The notes beneath the pieces are model-generated. The model had not been told where the DNA came from, searched no databases, and saw only the letters and a list, made by a program, of their open reading frames with translations. The translations under genes were made by a program, and so were the position numbers. Shown piece after piece: positions 36,090 to 45,184 of a DNA stretch of 64,000 bases. The stretch is from Sphaerotilus mobilis (lineage in GTDB: Bacteria; Pseudomonadota; Gammaproteobacteria; Burkholderiales; Burkholderiaceae_C). How positions within the stretch are numbered: position 1 is the first letter of the stretch; each line of letters opens with the position of its first letter. The stretch spans positions 620,001-684,000 of the forward strand of contig NZ_SGWV01000008.1 of assembly GCF_004216565.1 (NCBI RefSeq), given 5' to 3'.

Positions 36090-36722
36090 CTGAAGGCAAA
36101 ACCGGCTGGGTGCCGACGCGCGGCCTGGGGCCGGGTCGGGCCAAAAATTATGGCATGGGGGCTGGCAGCGGCCGGAGCGGCCGGCTGGCGGGGGCCGTGT
36201 GACGGGCATCGGCCAAACGTCATTAGCAACTCTTAATGCAGCAGATACAAGCACGAACTTGATGTGCGACTACTGAAAGAGACCTGTATCAAACCGCTCG
36301 CAACCCGGCCGGTTCAAACACCCAAACGAGTGGTCGGGCGCATGGGAATCTGGGGCATATCCACCATGGTTTGTGGAGCAAATCCCCAAATAGACGGGTC
36401 TCCTTCCCACTGTTTGACCGATTCATGTCCTTGCCCCTTGTTGTCGTCAACATGGGGCAACACGTTGTCGTCGAGCAATTCTTCACAACATTGCATCCCG
36501 ATGTGTTGTTGTGTTCTGTTCAGGAAGTATGGCTTAGGTCTTGCGACATCTCTAGCGATGCCAGTCCACCGTGGCGTCGGCGGCCTCCCCGAAATGGGTG
36601 GCCGGGCTCCTGTAGCCCACGCCGACGCGGCGATGGCTCTGACAGCCGTTTCGACAGGAGAGAGATGTGCCCGGTCTCACGGCCCGGCACTCACCCGCAA
36701 ACCAACCCTCACGGGGGAAAAG
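36090..36722. other. 633-bp AT-richer leader region
   Basis: This stretch before the first secreted paralogue is visibly less GC-rich than its surroundings up to about 36545. It holds a direct repeat GTTGTCGTC (36440-36448, 36464-36472) and an inverted repeat CACAACA-N16-TGTTGTG (36484-36513). It then becomes GC-rich and folds into a three-way junction (36574-36628) and a further hairpin (36635-36647). A frame opening at ATG 36665 has GGAGAG just upstream but runs out of frame into the main gene. Confidence 0.6.
36574..36628 (+). ncRNA. Three-way-junction leader RNA, unknown class
   Basis: P1 pairs GCGTCGGC (36574-36581) with GCCGACGC (36621-36628), eight perfect pairs. P2 pairs GGCC with GGCC (36582-36585/36600-36603) plus CCC/GGG, closing on a GAAA loop. 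P3 pairs GGGCT with AGCCC around CCTGT. Only two unpaired bases (AC) remain in the junction. It lies about 95 nt before the start of the secreted protein gene. It does not carry the conserved core of the c-di-GMP-I riboswitch, although the layout is similar. Confidence 0.5.
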
Positions 36723-38090
36723 ATGAAGATGATGAAGCGTCAAATCCTGGCCCAGGTAGCCTTCCTCGCCACCAGCGTGCTGGTCACGCCTTGGAGCATG
36801 GCGTGCTCGGCGAACATGGCCAAGCCGTTCACGGCCGGCCCCATCGTGCAACAACCCGCGACCGGCACCTGGAGCGGACCGTTTTCGGAATGGGTCGTGG
36901 ACTCGAACGGCGTCGGTCTGCAGATCTGCACCGACAGCGTCACGGCCGACGGCAACCCGCCGCCCTGCTTCTATGACCCGGTCAACCCGGCCAATGCCTA
37001 CACGTCGGCCCTGAACCGCGGCGGCGAGGCATTCTGGTTCCTGGCCGACAGCGTGTTCGACACCGTCGACGCAGCGGGTGCCCCCGCCCTGCGCGCCGTC
37101 ATCGTGATGGGCGTCGAATCGGCCTTCCTGAGCGATCCGCCAGCCCCTGGCTTCGAGACCCAGTTCCAGCGCCTGCGCACCCGCATCGACGTCGCCAAGC
37201 GTGGCGTTTACCACGTCGAGACGCCGTGGAGCCGCAAGACCTACACGGTCACCACGCTGCTCGACCCGGGCAACGGTCAGAACCGTTCGGAGATCAGCGA
37301 GCCGATCGACATCACGTTCGCGCCCGGCAGCAACGCTGGCATGGTCACGCCCTTCCTGATCGCTGACAACCGCGGCAACGTGGACCCGGCGGTCTACATC
37401 GGTGACGGCCTGACCCCGACCACCGTGACCGGCAGCCCGTGCGACGCCAACTTCGTGCGCGTCACCGCATTCGCACCGGACGGCATCACCCCGCTGGACA
37501 TCAACGGTGGCTCGAACATCCTGACCAACACGCAGTTCACGGTGTTCGGCAAGCTCGCACCCCGTGCGGCCGTCCCGATGTCGGTCGACGCGGTGTACTA
37601 CACCCGTCAGGCTGGCGAGGCCAAGGTCAACACCATGGTCGTCGGCAGCACCAGCACCACGGCGGTCGTCTCGGCCACCATCGATGGTGCCGTGGCCACG
37701 CTGAAGCGCGATGGCGCACGTTTCTTCGCATCGACCCCCGTCACCAACGTTCCGGCCACCATCGTGGTGACGGGCATCGACACGGTCGTGCCGTCCGAGC
37801 CGAACGTCCAGGCCAACCTGGCCGTCACCGACCTGGTCACGATCAACAGCGCCACGGCCACCTGTTCCGGCACCGGCCTGCAACGCACGTGCACGCTGGC
37901 TGTCAATGCCGCGTCGAGCGACGACGGCACTGGCCCCGCTGGCACACCTGGCCTCACGCTGGTGAATGACAACTCCCCCCTGGTCAATGGCAGCGTCACC
38001 ACCGCGTCGCCGGCCGTTCCCGCGACGGTCACCGTCCGCTCCTCCTTCGGCGGTCAGGCAAGCAAGCCCGTGACCATCGTCAACCAGTGA
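36723..38090 (+). CDS. Secreted protein, paralogue A
   Basis: 455 residues. The ATG at 36723 gives a clear signal peptide ending near S-M-A-C, and GGGGG lies upstream. Residues about 55-275 form a domain shared with the next gene: V-x-D-S-x-G-x-x-L-Q-x-C, C-F-Y-D-P-V-N-P, G-G-E-A-F-W-F, E-S-A-F-L, F-Q-R-L-R-T-R, and D-G-I-T-P-L-D-I-N-G-G. The rest is Thr/Val-rich with beta-sandwich character. I do not know a name for the domain. It is followed after 17 bases by its longer paralogue. Cysteine pairs suggest disulphides outside the cytoplasm. Confidence 0.82.
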   Translation: MKMMKRQILAQVAFLATSVLVTPWSMACSANMAKPFTAGPIVQQPATGTWSGPFSEWVVDSNGVGLQICTDSVTADGNPPPCFYDPVNPANAYTSALNRGGEAFWFLADSVFDTVDAAGAPALRAVIVMGVESAFLSDPPAPGFETQFQRLRTRIDVAKRGVYHVETPWSRKTYTVTTLLDPGNGQNRSEISEPIDITFAPGSNAGMVTPFLIADNRGNVDPAVYIGDGLTPTTVTGSPCDANFVRVTAFAPDGITPLDINGGSNILTNTQFTVFGKLAPRAAVPMSVDAVYYTRQAGEAKVNTMVVGSTSTTAVVSATIDGAVATLKRDGARFFASTPVTNVPATIVVTGIDTVVPSEPNVQANLAVTDLVTINSATATCSGTGLQRTCTLAVNAASSDDGTGPAGTPGLTLVNDNSPLVNGSVTTASPAVPATVTVRSSFGGQASKPVTIVNQ

Positions 38091-38107
38091 TCCGGAGCCA
38101 GAACATC

Positions 38108-41044
38108 ATGAAGCGCAAACTCATCGTCACCCTGGTCGCCACGGCCCTGGAACTCTACGCAGCAGCGGCCACCGCCCAGGTTGGCTCCTGCGAGATCGTC
38201 GGCACCTCCAAGTCCGCCAGCAATGCCACGCCCGTCACCTCCGGCCCCATGAACCCGGCCACGGGTTTCCCGGAGTACGTCACCGACTCCACAGGCCTCA
38301 CGCTGCAACGCTGCCTGGACCCGAATCTTTGCTTCTTTGACCCGGTCAACCCGGACGATCCGCTGTCGCTGCAAATCCAGTCCGGCGGCGAGTCGTTCTG
38401 GTGGGCCTCGGACGTCTTCCTGGCTGACCAAGCTGGTCGCGTCGTGTTCCGCCTCGGCATGGCCGCAGAAGCCGCCTTCCTGGGCGAGACGCCCGATGGC
38501 AAGCTGATCGACGGCACGCAGTTCCCGTTCCTGCGCCTGCGCTACGTCTTCGACGCGCCGGCCGATGGCACCTACACCCTGACCTACCCGTACGGCACGG
38601 AGAAGTTCGATGTCGTCGGCGCCACCGGCAACCGCGACATCTTCGTCACCTACGACCGCGGCCTGACGGCCAACTCCACCACGATCGGTGGCGTGGGCCC
38701 CTTCCTGATCGGCGAGGGCTACCCGCAGAACGGCTTCATGGGCAACGGCGGTGACGTCGGCGCCCTGCAGATCCGTGCCAGCGGCGGTCCCTGCTTCGTC
38801 GGTCCCGACGGCTTCCACACCGTCACCCTGACGGGCGTGGGAACGGACGGCGTCACCCCGATCGACTTCGGCGGTGGCCAGACCGCGCTGACCACCGACC
38901 TGTTCGTGATTCAGGGTCATGTCTACGACGGCCGTGTGCAGACCCCGATCAACGCAACCCGCACCACCTACTCGCGTTCGGCGACGGGCGCTGGTCAGGT
39001 CGAGGCCTTCGCCGCATCGACCACCGCAGCGGGCGTGACCGTGATCGACGGTCCGACCGTGCCGCTCGGCGCTGGCCGGATCCCGACCGCTGTCGCACTG
39101 GACCACAGCGTCGTCAGCCCCGCCGGTGCCACCGCTGCCATCGGCATCAACTCGACCGCCGTCGGCGTCACCGATGCATCGGCCCTGCCGCCCATCGTGA
39201 CCGTCACCGCCTCCGACACCGCGTCGGTCTCGGCCACCGGTGCGCAGATGTTCGACCCGACCGCGCTGAACCTTCAGCTGGTCGACTTCGTCGACATCGC
39301 CACGGCCGACTTCGACCCCGCCAGCAACACGCTGAGCGTGTCGGCGACGTCTGGCGACAAGCGCGACAACCCGCTGCTGACCGTGCGCGGTCTGGGCGCC
39401 ATTGACCCGGCCACGTCGCAGTTCACCCTGACGACCGAAGCACCGCCGGCGATCGTGCACGTGGACTCGGCCGCTGGTGGCAGCGCCACGGCCCAGGTGC
39501 GTGTGATCGCCGCCGTGGCACCGACCGCGCCGAGCGCGCCGCAGGTGGGCACCGCGACGGCCCGCACCGTGACCCTGACCTGGACCCACGAAGGCAACAA
39601 CGAGAGCGGTTTCCGCATCTACACGGTCGATGCCGTCGGCGTTCGCACCCAAGTTGGCTCGGCCGGCGTCAACGCGACGTCCGCCACCGTGTCCGGTCTG
39701 GCTGTCAGCACGAGCTACACCTTCGTGGTCGAAGCCTTCAACAGCGTCGGCACCGCCAGCTCGGAGACGGTCACGGGCACCACCCTGGCCCTGCCTGCTG
39801 CTCCGGCGACCGCGAGCTTCGCGCCTTCGACGACCGCCCAGAACGTTCTGGACGTGATCTGGTCGGCCGTGGCCGACGCCACCGAGTACCAGGTCTACCG
39901 CCGCACCGGCGCGACCGGTGCGTTCACCCTCGTGACCACCACGGCCAGCACGAACTACGCTGACCTGGGCCGCGCTGCCAACACGAACTACGCCTACCAG
40001 ATCGTGGCCCTGCGCAACATCGCCGGCGTCACCGATGCCAGCGCACCGACCCAGACGGCTGCCTTCACCACGGTGACTGCACCGACCTCGCCGACCCTCC
40101 GCACCCCGGCCCTCGCGGTGTCGACCGTCAATGGCGTCACGTCGGTCACGGTGAACTGGAATGACCGGGCCACCAACGAGACCGGCTACCAGGTCTATCG
40201 CCGCACGGCGGCGACCGGCACCACGCCGGCGGGCAACTTCGTGGCCGTCAGCGGCATCCTGAGCGCCAAGGCCGGTGGCGGAACCACCGCCGCCAACGCG
40301 ATGAGCTTCACCGACGCTGCGGTGCCGGCAGGCGTGTTCCAGTACCGTGTGGACGTGAGCAACTGGGCGGGCGCGGTGCAATCGCCCGTCTCGGCGTCGG
40401 TGTTGGCAGGTCCTCCGGTGCTGAACGCGCCGACCAACCTGACGGCGACGACCGGCACCCGTCCGACCCTGAACTGGGTTGACAACTCGTCGGGCGAGAC
40501 CGGCTATCGCGTCATCCGCCGTGCCCAGACCGTCGACGCCGCCACCGGCCTCGTCACCGCAGGCGCCGCGACCACGTTCAACATCCCGACGGCCAACCTG
40601 ACGACCTACCGCGAGACGGTCGCCAACACCCTGCCGACGCAGCAGCTGGTGGGCTACGAAGTGATGGCCATGGACGGGACGACGGTGGGTGCGTCTGCCA
40701 GCCGCTACGCCATCACCAGCGCCCTGCCCACCGCCAGCCGCCCGGTGGCGACAGCCAATGGCGCGGGTAGCCTCAGCATCACCTGGCCGGTGACGGGTCA
40801 AGCCCACGTCAGTGGCTATGAGCTGCAGCGCTGCGCCGGTGCGACGTGCACGAACTTCGCCAAGGTGCCCGGCACGGTCGTCAACAGCGACGGTACGGTC
40901 GACGGCCGCGCCACTGCGGGCTTCATCGACACCGGCCTGACCTCGGGCACGACCTACCGCTACCGTCTGCGCACGGTGGGCGTCAAGGGCTCCAGCCTAG
41001 TCGGCGCCTTCAGCCCGATCAGCGTCAACCGCGTCGCGCCCTGA
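38108..41044 (+). CDS. Secreted paralogue B with five FN3 domains
   Basis: 978 residues from the ATG at 38108. A signal peptide ends near A-T-A-Q-V. The N-terminal ~300 residues repeat the domain of the upstream gene (D-S-T-G-L-T-L-Q-R-C, C-F-F-D-P-V-N-P, G-G-E-S-F-W-W, F-P-F-L-R-L-R-Y, D-G-V-T-P-I-D-F-G-G-G). After a Thr/Ala-rich linker come five fibronectin type III-like domains (about 485-978), several with G-Y-Q-V-Y-R-R or similar strands. No C-terminal sorting signal or anchor is visible. It is probably an extracellular adhesin or matrix protein, co-transcribed with paralogue A and ended by a strong terminator. Confidence 0.88.
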   Translation: MKRKLIVTLVATALELYAAAATAQVGSCEIVGTSKSASNATPVTSGPMNPATGFPEYVTDSTGLTLQRCLDPNLCFFDPVNPDDPLSLQIQSGGESFWWASDVFLADQAGRVVFRLGMAAEAAFLGETPDGKLIDGTQFPFLRLRYVFDAPADGTYTLTYPYGTEKFDVVGATGNRDIFVTYDRGLTANSTTIGGVGPFLIGEGYPQNGFMGNGGDVGALQIRASGGPCFVGPDGFHTVTLTGVGTDGVTPIDFGGGQTALTTDLFVIQGHVYDGRVQTPINATRTTYSRSATGAGQVEAFAASTTAAGVTVIDGPTVPLGAGRIPTAVALDHSVVSPAGATAAIGINSTAVGVTDASALPPIVTVTASDTASVSATGAQMFDPTALNLQLVDFVDIATADFDPASNTLSVSATSGDKRDNPLLTVRGLGAIDPATSQFTLTTEAPPAIVHVDSAAGGSATAQVRVIAAVAPTAPSAPQVGTATARTVTLTWTHEGNNESGFRIYTVDAVGVRTQVGSAGVNATSATVSGLAVSTSYTFVVEAFNSVGTASSETVTGTTLALPAAPATASFAPSTTAQNVLDVIWSAVADATEYQVYRRTGATGAFTLVTTTASTNYADLGRAANTNYAYQIVALRNIAGVTDASAPTQTAAFTTVTAPTSPTLRTPALAVSTVNGVTSVTVNWNDRATNETGYQVYRRTAATGTTPAGNFVAVSGILSAKAGGGTTAANAMSFTDAAVPAGVFQYRVDVSNWAGAVQSPVSASVLAGPPVLNAPTNLTATTGTRPTLNWVDNSSGETGYRVIRRAQTVDAATGLVTAGAATTFNIPTANLTTYRETVANTLPTQQLVGYEVMAMDGTTVGASASRYAITSALPTASRPVATANGAGSLSITWPVTGQAHVSGYELQRCAGATCTNFAKVPGTVVNSDGTVDGRATAGFIDTGLTSGTTYRYRLRTVGVKGSSLVGAFSPISVNRVAP

Positions 41045-41094
41045 TCTGGTCCAGGCCCTAGACCGGCAACGGTCAAGGGCCCTGAAGACCTCCC

Positions 41095-41125
41095 AGCCGC
41101 CCGGCACCCGCCGGGCGGCTTTTTT
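41095..41125 (+). terminator. Intrinsic terminator
   Basis: AGCCGCCCGGC and GCCGGGCGGCT form an 11-bp perfect stem around ACCC, followed by a run of six T (41120-41125). It lies 50 bp after the FN3 protein stop and just before the cytX riboswitch. Confidence 0.93.
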
Positions 41126-41166
41126 CATGCGCGCATGACGCTTCGGCTACAGTCGCGCCCTCGTTC

Positions 41167-41291
41167 TTTGCTGGGGGTGCTGCCCCCGACCTTCGTGGTC
41201 GGTGGCGGCTGAGAAAGTCCCTTTGAACCTGATGACACCGCGGTGTCAGGACCCGTCCGGGTCACGAGGTAATCCTCGCGCAGGGAAGCAT
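41167..41291 (+). promoter_or_regulatory. TPP riboswitch with 31-nt insertion
   Basis: The conserved core is present: GCTGGGGGTGCT, the GGCTGAGAAA segment, TTTGAACCTGAT and GCGCAGGGAAGC. P4 is CCTG/CAGG and P5 is CGAGG-TAAT-CCTCG. Between CCTGAT and P5 lie 31 extra bases (41234-41264) containing two 14-nt perfect palindromes, GACACCGCGGTGTC and GACCCGTCCGGGTC. This places two added hairpins in the J4/5 strand, which normally has only a couple of bases. TACAGT at 41148-41153 may be the -10. It should turn down cytX when thiamin diphosphate is abundant. Confidence 0.93.
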
Positions 41292-41388
41292 GGAACAGGG
41301 TCAAGATGCCCTGCCCTTGCGGCGCGGCCGGACCCTGTTGCCGCTGACCTGCCATCGCTCAACCAACACTCGCTCACGGGTGAACACG

Positions 41389-42681
41389 ATGGCCGACCAA
41401 CAAACCGATTCTTCTTCCGCCTCGACCGCCGGCACGCTGCCGCGCGTCTTCTCGCTGCGTGACCACGCGGCCCTCTGGTTCAGCCTCGGCGTGGGCCTGC
41501 TGGTGATGCAGGTCGGCGCCTACCTGGTGCCCGCCATGGGCACGCAGGCGGCCTTGCTGGCCATCGTGGTCGGCAGCATCGTCGGTGCCGGTCTGCTGGC
41601 CTGGACGGCCCAGATCGCCTGCGAGCGCGGGCTGTCCAGCGCCGGCCTGATGTCGATCACACTGGGCCGCCATTTCGCCCGCCTGCCGGTGGTGCTCAAC
41701 ATCGTGCAGCTGCTGGGCTGGACCGCCTTCGAGCTGGTCGTCATGCGCGACGGCAGTGCGGCGATCGTCAAGCAGCTCAGCGGCTTCGAGGCCGCCTGGG
41801 TGCCCTATGCCGCCACGCTGCTGTGGGGCGGCGTGCTACTGGCCCTGGCGCGCGGCTCGATGCTCACGCTGGTGCGCCGCTTCATCGGCCGTTACGGCCT
41901 GCCGCTGGTGATCGCCTCGCTGCTGTGGCTGAGCTGGCAGTTCATCGGCGTGGCCCAGACGCAGGGCTTCGAGGCCTTCTGGAACCGCCCGGGCAGCGGC
42001 GGCATGAGCACCATCGCGGCGGTCGACCTGGTCATGGCCATGCCCATCTCCTGGCTGCCGCTGGTGGCCGACTACGCCCGCCACGGCACCTCGGGCAGCA
42101 GCACGCGGCGCGGCACCTGGCTGGGCTATGCGCTGGCCAACACCTGGTGTTATGGCCTGGGCGTGCTGGTGGTGAGCGTGTCGCAGCCGGGCGCGGACCT
42201 GGTGACGACGCTGTTGCTGGCCCAGGGCGGCCTGATCGCGCTGGGCCTGATCCTGATCGACGAGATGGACAACGCCTATGGCGACGTGCACTCCGGCGCC
42301 GTCTCGCTGAACTTCCTGTCGCCGCGCCGCAGCCTGGCCGGCTGGGGCATGGTGATGGCGCTGGCCTCGACCGGCGCGGCCATGGTGCTGCCCATGCACG
42401 CGCTCGAGCCCTTCTTGCTGATGCTCAGCTCGATCTTCGTGCCGCTGTTCGGCGTGGTGATCTCGCAGCTGACCGGCCGCACCACCGGCCACGACACGGC
42501 CATTGCCTGGGGCCCGGCCCTGGTCTGGGTCGCCGGCATCGCGACCTTCCACCTCAGCCCCAAGGTCTTGCCGGAATTTGGCGCAGCCATACCCGCGCTG
42601 GTGCTGACCCTGGCGCTGGGCAGCCTGCTGCGTCTGCAGGCGGGAACGGGCAAGTCGGTCGAGCCAGCCGGTCAGGCCTGA
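41389..42681 (+). CDS. cytX: Putative HMP permease CytX
   Basis: 430 residues from the ATG at 41389; the upstream in-frame ATG at 41290 is inside the riboswitch end. It has about 12 hydrophobic segments and belongs to the nucleobase:cation symporter-1 family (A-A-L-W-F-S-L-G-V-G, P-I-S-W-L-P-L-V-A-D-Y-A-R). CytX members under TPP riboswitches are thought to import hydroxymethylpyrimidine. Convergence with thiMED supports a thiamin precursor salvage role. Confidence 0.92.
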   Translation: MADQQTDSSSASTAGTLPRVFSLRDHAALWFSLGVGLLVMQVGAYLVPAMGTQAALLAIVVGSIVGAGLLAWTAQIACERGLSSAGLMSITLGRHFARLPVVLNIVQLLGWTAFELVVMRDGSAAIVKQLSGFEAAWVPYAATLLWGGVLLALARGSMLTLVRRFIGRYGLPLVIASLLWLSWQFIGVAQTQGFEAFWNRPGSGGMSTIAAVDLVMAMPISWLPLVADYARHGTSGSSTRRGTWLGYALANTWCYGLGVLVVSVSQPGADLVTTLLLAQGGLIALGLILIDEMDNAYGDVHSGAVSLNFLSPRRSLAGWGMVMALASTGAAMVLPMHALEPFLLMLSSIFVPLFGVVISQLTGRTTGHDTAIAWGPALVWVAGIATFHLSPKVLPEFGAAIPALVLTLALGSLLRLQAGTGKSVEPAGQA

Positions 42682-42690
42682 GACCGGCGC

Positions 42691-42711
42691 GCAGACCCGC
42701 GCTGGGTCTGC
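42691..42711. terminator. Bidirectional hairpin between cytX and thiD
   Basis: GCAGACCC and GGGTCTGC form an eight-pair stem around GCGCT between the convergent stops. No T tract follows. A short GGTCAGGCC repeat adjoins it and overlaps the thiD stop. Confidence 0.5.
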
Positions 42712-42732
42712 CTGTCAGGCGCGTCAGGCCGG

Positions 42733-43596
42733 TCAGGCCGGTCGAACCACAACCGTCGCCAGCGGCGCATGGCCATGGTTGAGCGGGCCATGGCCGCCAC
42801 CGGTGACCACGTCCGCACCGGCGGCGATGGCGGCGAGGATGTACTGGCGCGCCGCCTGCACCGCCTGCGGCAAGGCCAGGCCCAGCGCCAGATGGCAGGC
42901 GATCGCGCTGGACAGCGTGCAGCCGGTGCCGTGCACATTGCGGCTGGCGATGCGAGCGCTGCGCAGACGCAGCGGCTGCGCATCATCGGGACCACACAGC
43001 AGCAGGTCCTCGACCACGTCACCGGGCAGATGCCCGCCCTTGAGCAGCGCCGCTGGCGCGCCCAGGCCGACCAGCGCGCGGGCGGCGTCTTCCAGCGCGT
43101 CGATGCCAGCGATGCGACGGCCCAGCAGGAGTTCGGCCTCGTCCAGATTGGGCGTGATCACCGTGACCAGCGGGAACAGCTCGCGCACCAGCACCTCGAC
43201 GGTCGCCTCGGCGATCAGGCGGTCGCCGCTGGTCGCCACCATCACCGGGTCCAGCACCACCCGCGTCAGGCCATGTCGGCGGATGGCATCGGCCACCACG
43301 CGCACGACGGCCGGGTCATGCAGCATGCCGATCTTGACCGCGTCGACGCCGATGTCCTCGACCACCGCATCGATCTGCGCGGCCAGGATCTCCGGCGGCA
43401 GCGCGTGTATCGCGCGCACGCCGCGCGTGTTCTGCGCGGTGATCGCGGTGATCGCCGTCATGCCGTAGCCGCCCAGCGCCGCGATGGTCTTCAGGTCGGC
43501 CTGGATGCCCGCGCCGCCCCCGCTGTCGGAGCCGGCGATGCTGAGCACGCGGGCATAACGTTGAAGGGGCGGTTGGGAGGTTGCGCTCGTGTTCAT
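42733..43596 (-). CDS. thiD: HMP / HMP-phosphate kinase ThiD
   Basis: 287 residues. The ribokinase-fold motifs V-L-S-I-A-G-S-D-S-G-G-G-A-G-I-Q-A-D-L-K and N-V-H-G-T-G-C-T-L-S-S-A are those of ThiD, which phosphorylates hydroxymethylpyrimidine twice. The start overlaps the thiE stop by 4 nt. The C-terminus ends in V-V-V-R-P-A. It is the last gene of thiMED. Confidence 0.95.
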   Translation of the reverse strand: MNTSATSQPPLQRYARVLSIAGSDSGGGAGIQADLKTIAALGGYGMTAITAITAQNTRGVRAIHALPPEILAAQIDAVVEDIGVDAVKIGMLHDPAVVRVVADAIRRHGLTRVVLDPVMVATSGDRLIAEATVEVLVRELFPLVTVITPNLDEAELLLGRRIAGIDALEDAARALVGLGAPAALLKGGHLPGDVVEDLLLCGPDDAQPLRLRSARIASRNVHGTGCTLSSAIACHLALGLALPQAVQAARQYILAAIAAGADVVTGGGHGPLNHGHAPLATVVVRPA

Positions 43597-44258
43597 CGGT
43601 CTTCTCGTCGATCGGGACGTGAGAGTTGTCGCTGCGCTGCCAGGCATGCGGACAGCGACGCAGCAGCGGTTAGCGGGTCTTCGGCCGCGCAGATCGCGCT
43701 GACGACGGCCAGGCCGTCGGCGCCATGGCGCAGCACCTCGGCCGCATTGCCCGCGTGGATGCCGCCGATGGCGATCAGCGGAAGGTCGGTCGCCGCCTTC
43801 AGCGCGGCCAGGCCCGCAAGGCCCAGTGCAGGCGCGGCGTCGGCCTTGGTGGCGGTGGCGAAGACGGGACTGGCGCCCAGGTAGTCGACGCCAGCGGGCA
43901 CGCGGGCCAGCTGCATCGGCGACTCGATCGACAGCCCCACGATGGCGTCCGGCAGCCAACGCCGCACATCGTCGACCGACACGTCACGCTGACCGACATG
44001 CACGCCGTCCGCCCCGCACAGCAAGGCGATGTCGAGCCGGTCGTTGATCACCAGCGGCACGCCACGCCCGGCCAGCAAGGCCTTCAGCGCGCGGGCGCGT
44101 TCGACGAAGTCGCGGCTGTCTTGCGTCTTCTCGCGCAGCTGAACCATGCCGACGCCACCGCGCACAGCCGCATCAACCACCGCCAGCACGCCACGCGGCC
44201 CGCACAGCGCCGCATCGGTCACCAGGCACAGCGCATGGGCCGGACGCCAGCGGCTCAT
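43593..44258 (-). CDS. thiE: Thiamine-phosphate synthase ThiE
   Basis: 221 residues. V-Q-L-R-E-K (pyrophosphate binding), N-D-R-L-D-I-A-L and [11 protein letters not shown] are the ThiE motifs; the enzyme joins HMP-PP and thiazole phosphate. Both ends overlap neighbours by 4 nt, so translation of thiM, thiE and thiD is coupled. Confidence 0.95.
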   Translation of the reverse strand: MSRWRPAHALCLVTDAALCGPRGVLAVVDAAVRGGVGMVQLREKTQDSRDFVERARALKALLAGRGVPLVINDRLDIALLCGADGVHVGQRDVSVDDVRRWLPDAIVGLSIESPMQLARVPAGVDYLGASPVFATATKADAAPALGLAGLAALKAATDLPLIAIGGIHAGNAAEVLRHGADGLAVVSAICAAEDPLTAAASLSACLAAQRQLSRPDRREDR

Positions 44259-45109
44259 GCCGGCTTGGCCTGCGGACCCAGCACGCGCAGCCGCGCCAGC
44301 AGGGTCGCCTCGTCAAGAAGGTGCAAGGCATCGAGCAGTTCGCCCTGCATCCGGCCGACACCGCCACCGGCCGCCTGCGCCCGCTCGGCCGCCCATTCGC
44401 CGGCCACACCCATGACCGCCATGGCGGACGCGGTGGCGCGCCAGGCGTCGCCCTGCACGGCCGCGAAGGCGCCGATCATCGCGGTGGCCGAGCAGCCCAC
44501 GCCGGTGATGCGCGTCATCCACGGATGACCGTTGGCCAGCCGGACCCAGCGCCCGTCGGCATCGACCACATGGTCGATCGCCCCGCTGACACAGACCACC
44601 GCCCCGGTGCGCGCCGCGAAGGTCCGCGCCGCCGCGACGGCGTCGTCCGATGAGGCGGCGCTGTCGACACCCCGCGTGGCAGCGGCCAGGCCGGCCACGC
44701 TCATGACCTCCGAGCCATTGCCACGCAAGATGCTGGGTGCGTGGGTGTCGATCAGGCTGGCCAGCGCGAGGTTGCGATAAGGCGTGGCACCGGCGCCGAC
44801 GGGGTCCAGCACGACGGGGATGCCGCGTGCGTGGGCACGGGCCTGGGCGATGCGCATGGACTCGATCCAGGCCGCATCGAGCGTGCCGATGTTGAGCACC
44901 AGCGCCTGCGCGATGCTGGCCATGTCGGCCACTTCCTCGTGGGCATGGGCCATCACGGGCGATGCACCCAGCGCCAACAGCACATTGGCATTGAGGTTCA
45001 TCACCACGAAGTTGGTGATGCTGTGGACCAGCGGCCCGCGCGCGCGCACGGCCTGCAGGTCAGCCCAGACATCGGCGGGCGTGAGGGTGGATCTGGCGGC
45101 TGCGCCCAT
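44255..45109 (-). CDS. thiM: Hydroxyethylthiazole kinase ThiM
   Basis: 284 residues from the ATG at 45109, with AGGAG six bases upstream. It has [13 protein letters not shown] near the start, [16 protein letters not shown] and V-G-C-S-A-T-A near the catalytic Cys/Asp region. It phosphorylates salvaged thiazole. With thiE, thiD and cytX it makes a complete precursor salvage set. No TPP riboswitch is seen in its leader, unlike cytX. Confidence 0.95.
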   Translation of the reverse strand: MGAAARSTLTPADVWADLQAVRARGPLVHSITNFVVMNLNANVLLALGASPVMAHAHEEVADMASIAQALVLNIGTLDAAWIESMRIAQARAHARGIPVVLDPVGAGATPYRNLALASLIDTHAPSILRGNGSEVMSVAGLAAATRGVDSAASSDDAVAAARTFAARTGAVVCVSGAIDHVVDADGRWVRLANGHPWMTRITGVGCSATAMIGAFAAVQGDAWRATASAMAVMGVAGEWAAERAQAAGGGVGRMQGELLDALHLLDEATLLARLRVLGPQAKPA

Positions 45110-45150
45110 CGCGTGCTCCTGACGTGGCAAGTTGTGCTCCAGAACGTGAA

Positions 45151-45180
45151 AGAGCCCCAGTGACGCATCACTCGGGCTCT
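45151..45180 (-). other. 30-bp stem-loop in thiM leader
   Basis: AGAGCCC-C-AGTGA, loop CGCA, TCACT-C-GGGCTCT forms 12 pairs with one C-C mismatch, 42 bases before the thiM ATG. In thiM orientation it is followed by TTTCACG. It could be an attenuator or a protein or RNA target. Confidence 0.5.
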
Positions 45181-45184
45181 CGAT

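Noticed and set aside
36561-36650. c-di-GMP-I (GEMM) riboswitch
   Set aside because: The fold is similar, but the conserved GGACGCAAAGCC-type segment and the 3' GGGUAGGUAGC-like strand are not present.
36633-36722. Longer start for secreted paralogue A (in-frame ATG 36633)
   Set aside because: It would bury the signal peptide behind 30 residues and has no ribosome site; 36723 gives a normal signal.
38054-40807. 917-codon minus-strand frame over the FN3 protein
   Set aside because: Arg/Gly/His-rich antisense shadow; the plus-strand product has a signal peptide and FN3 domains.
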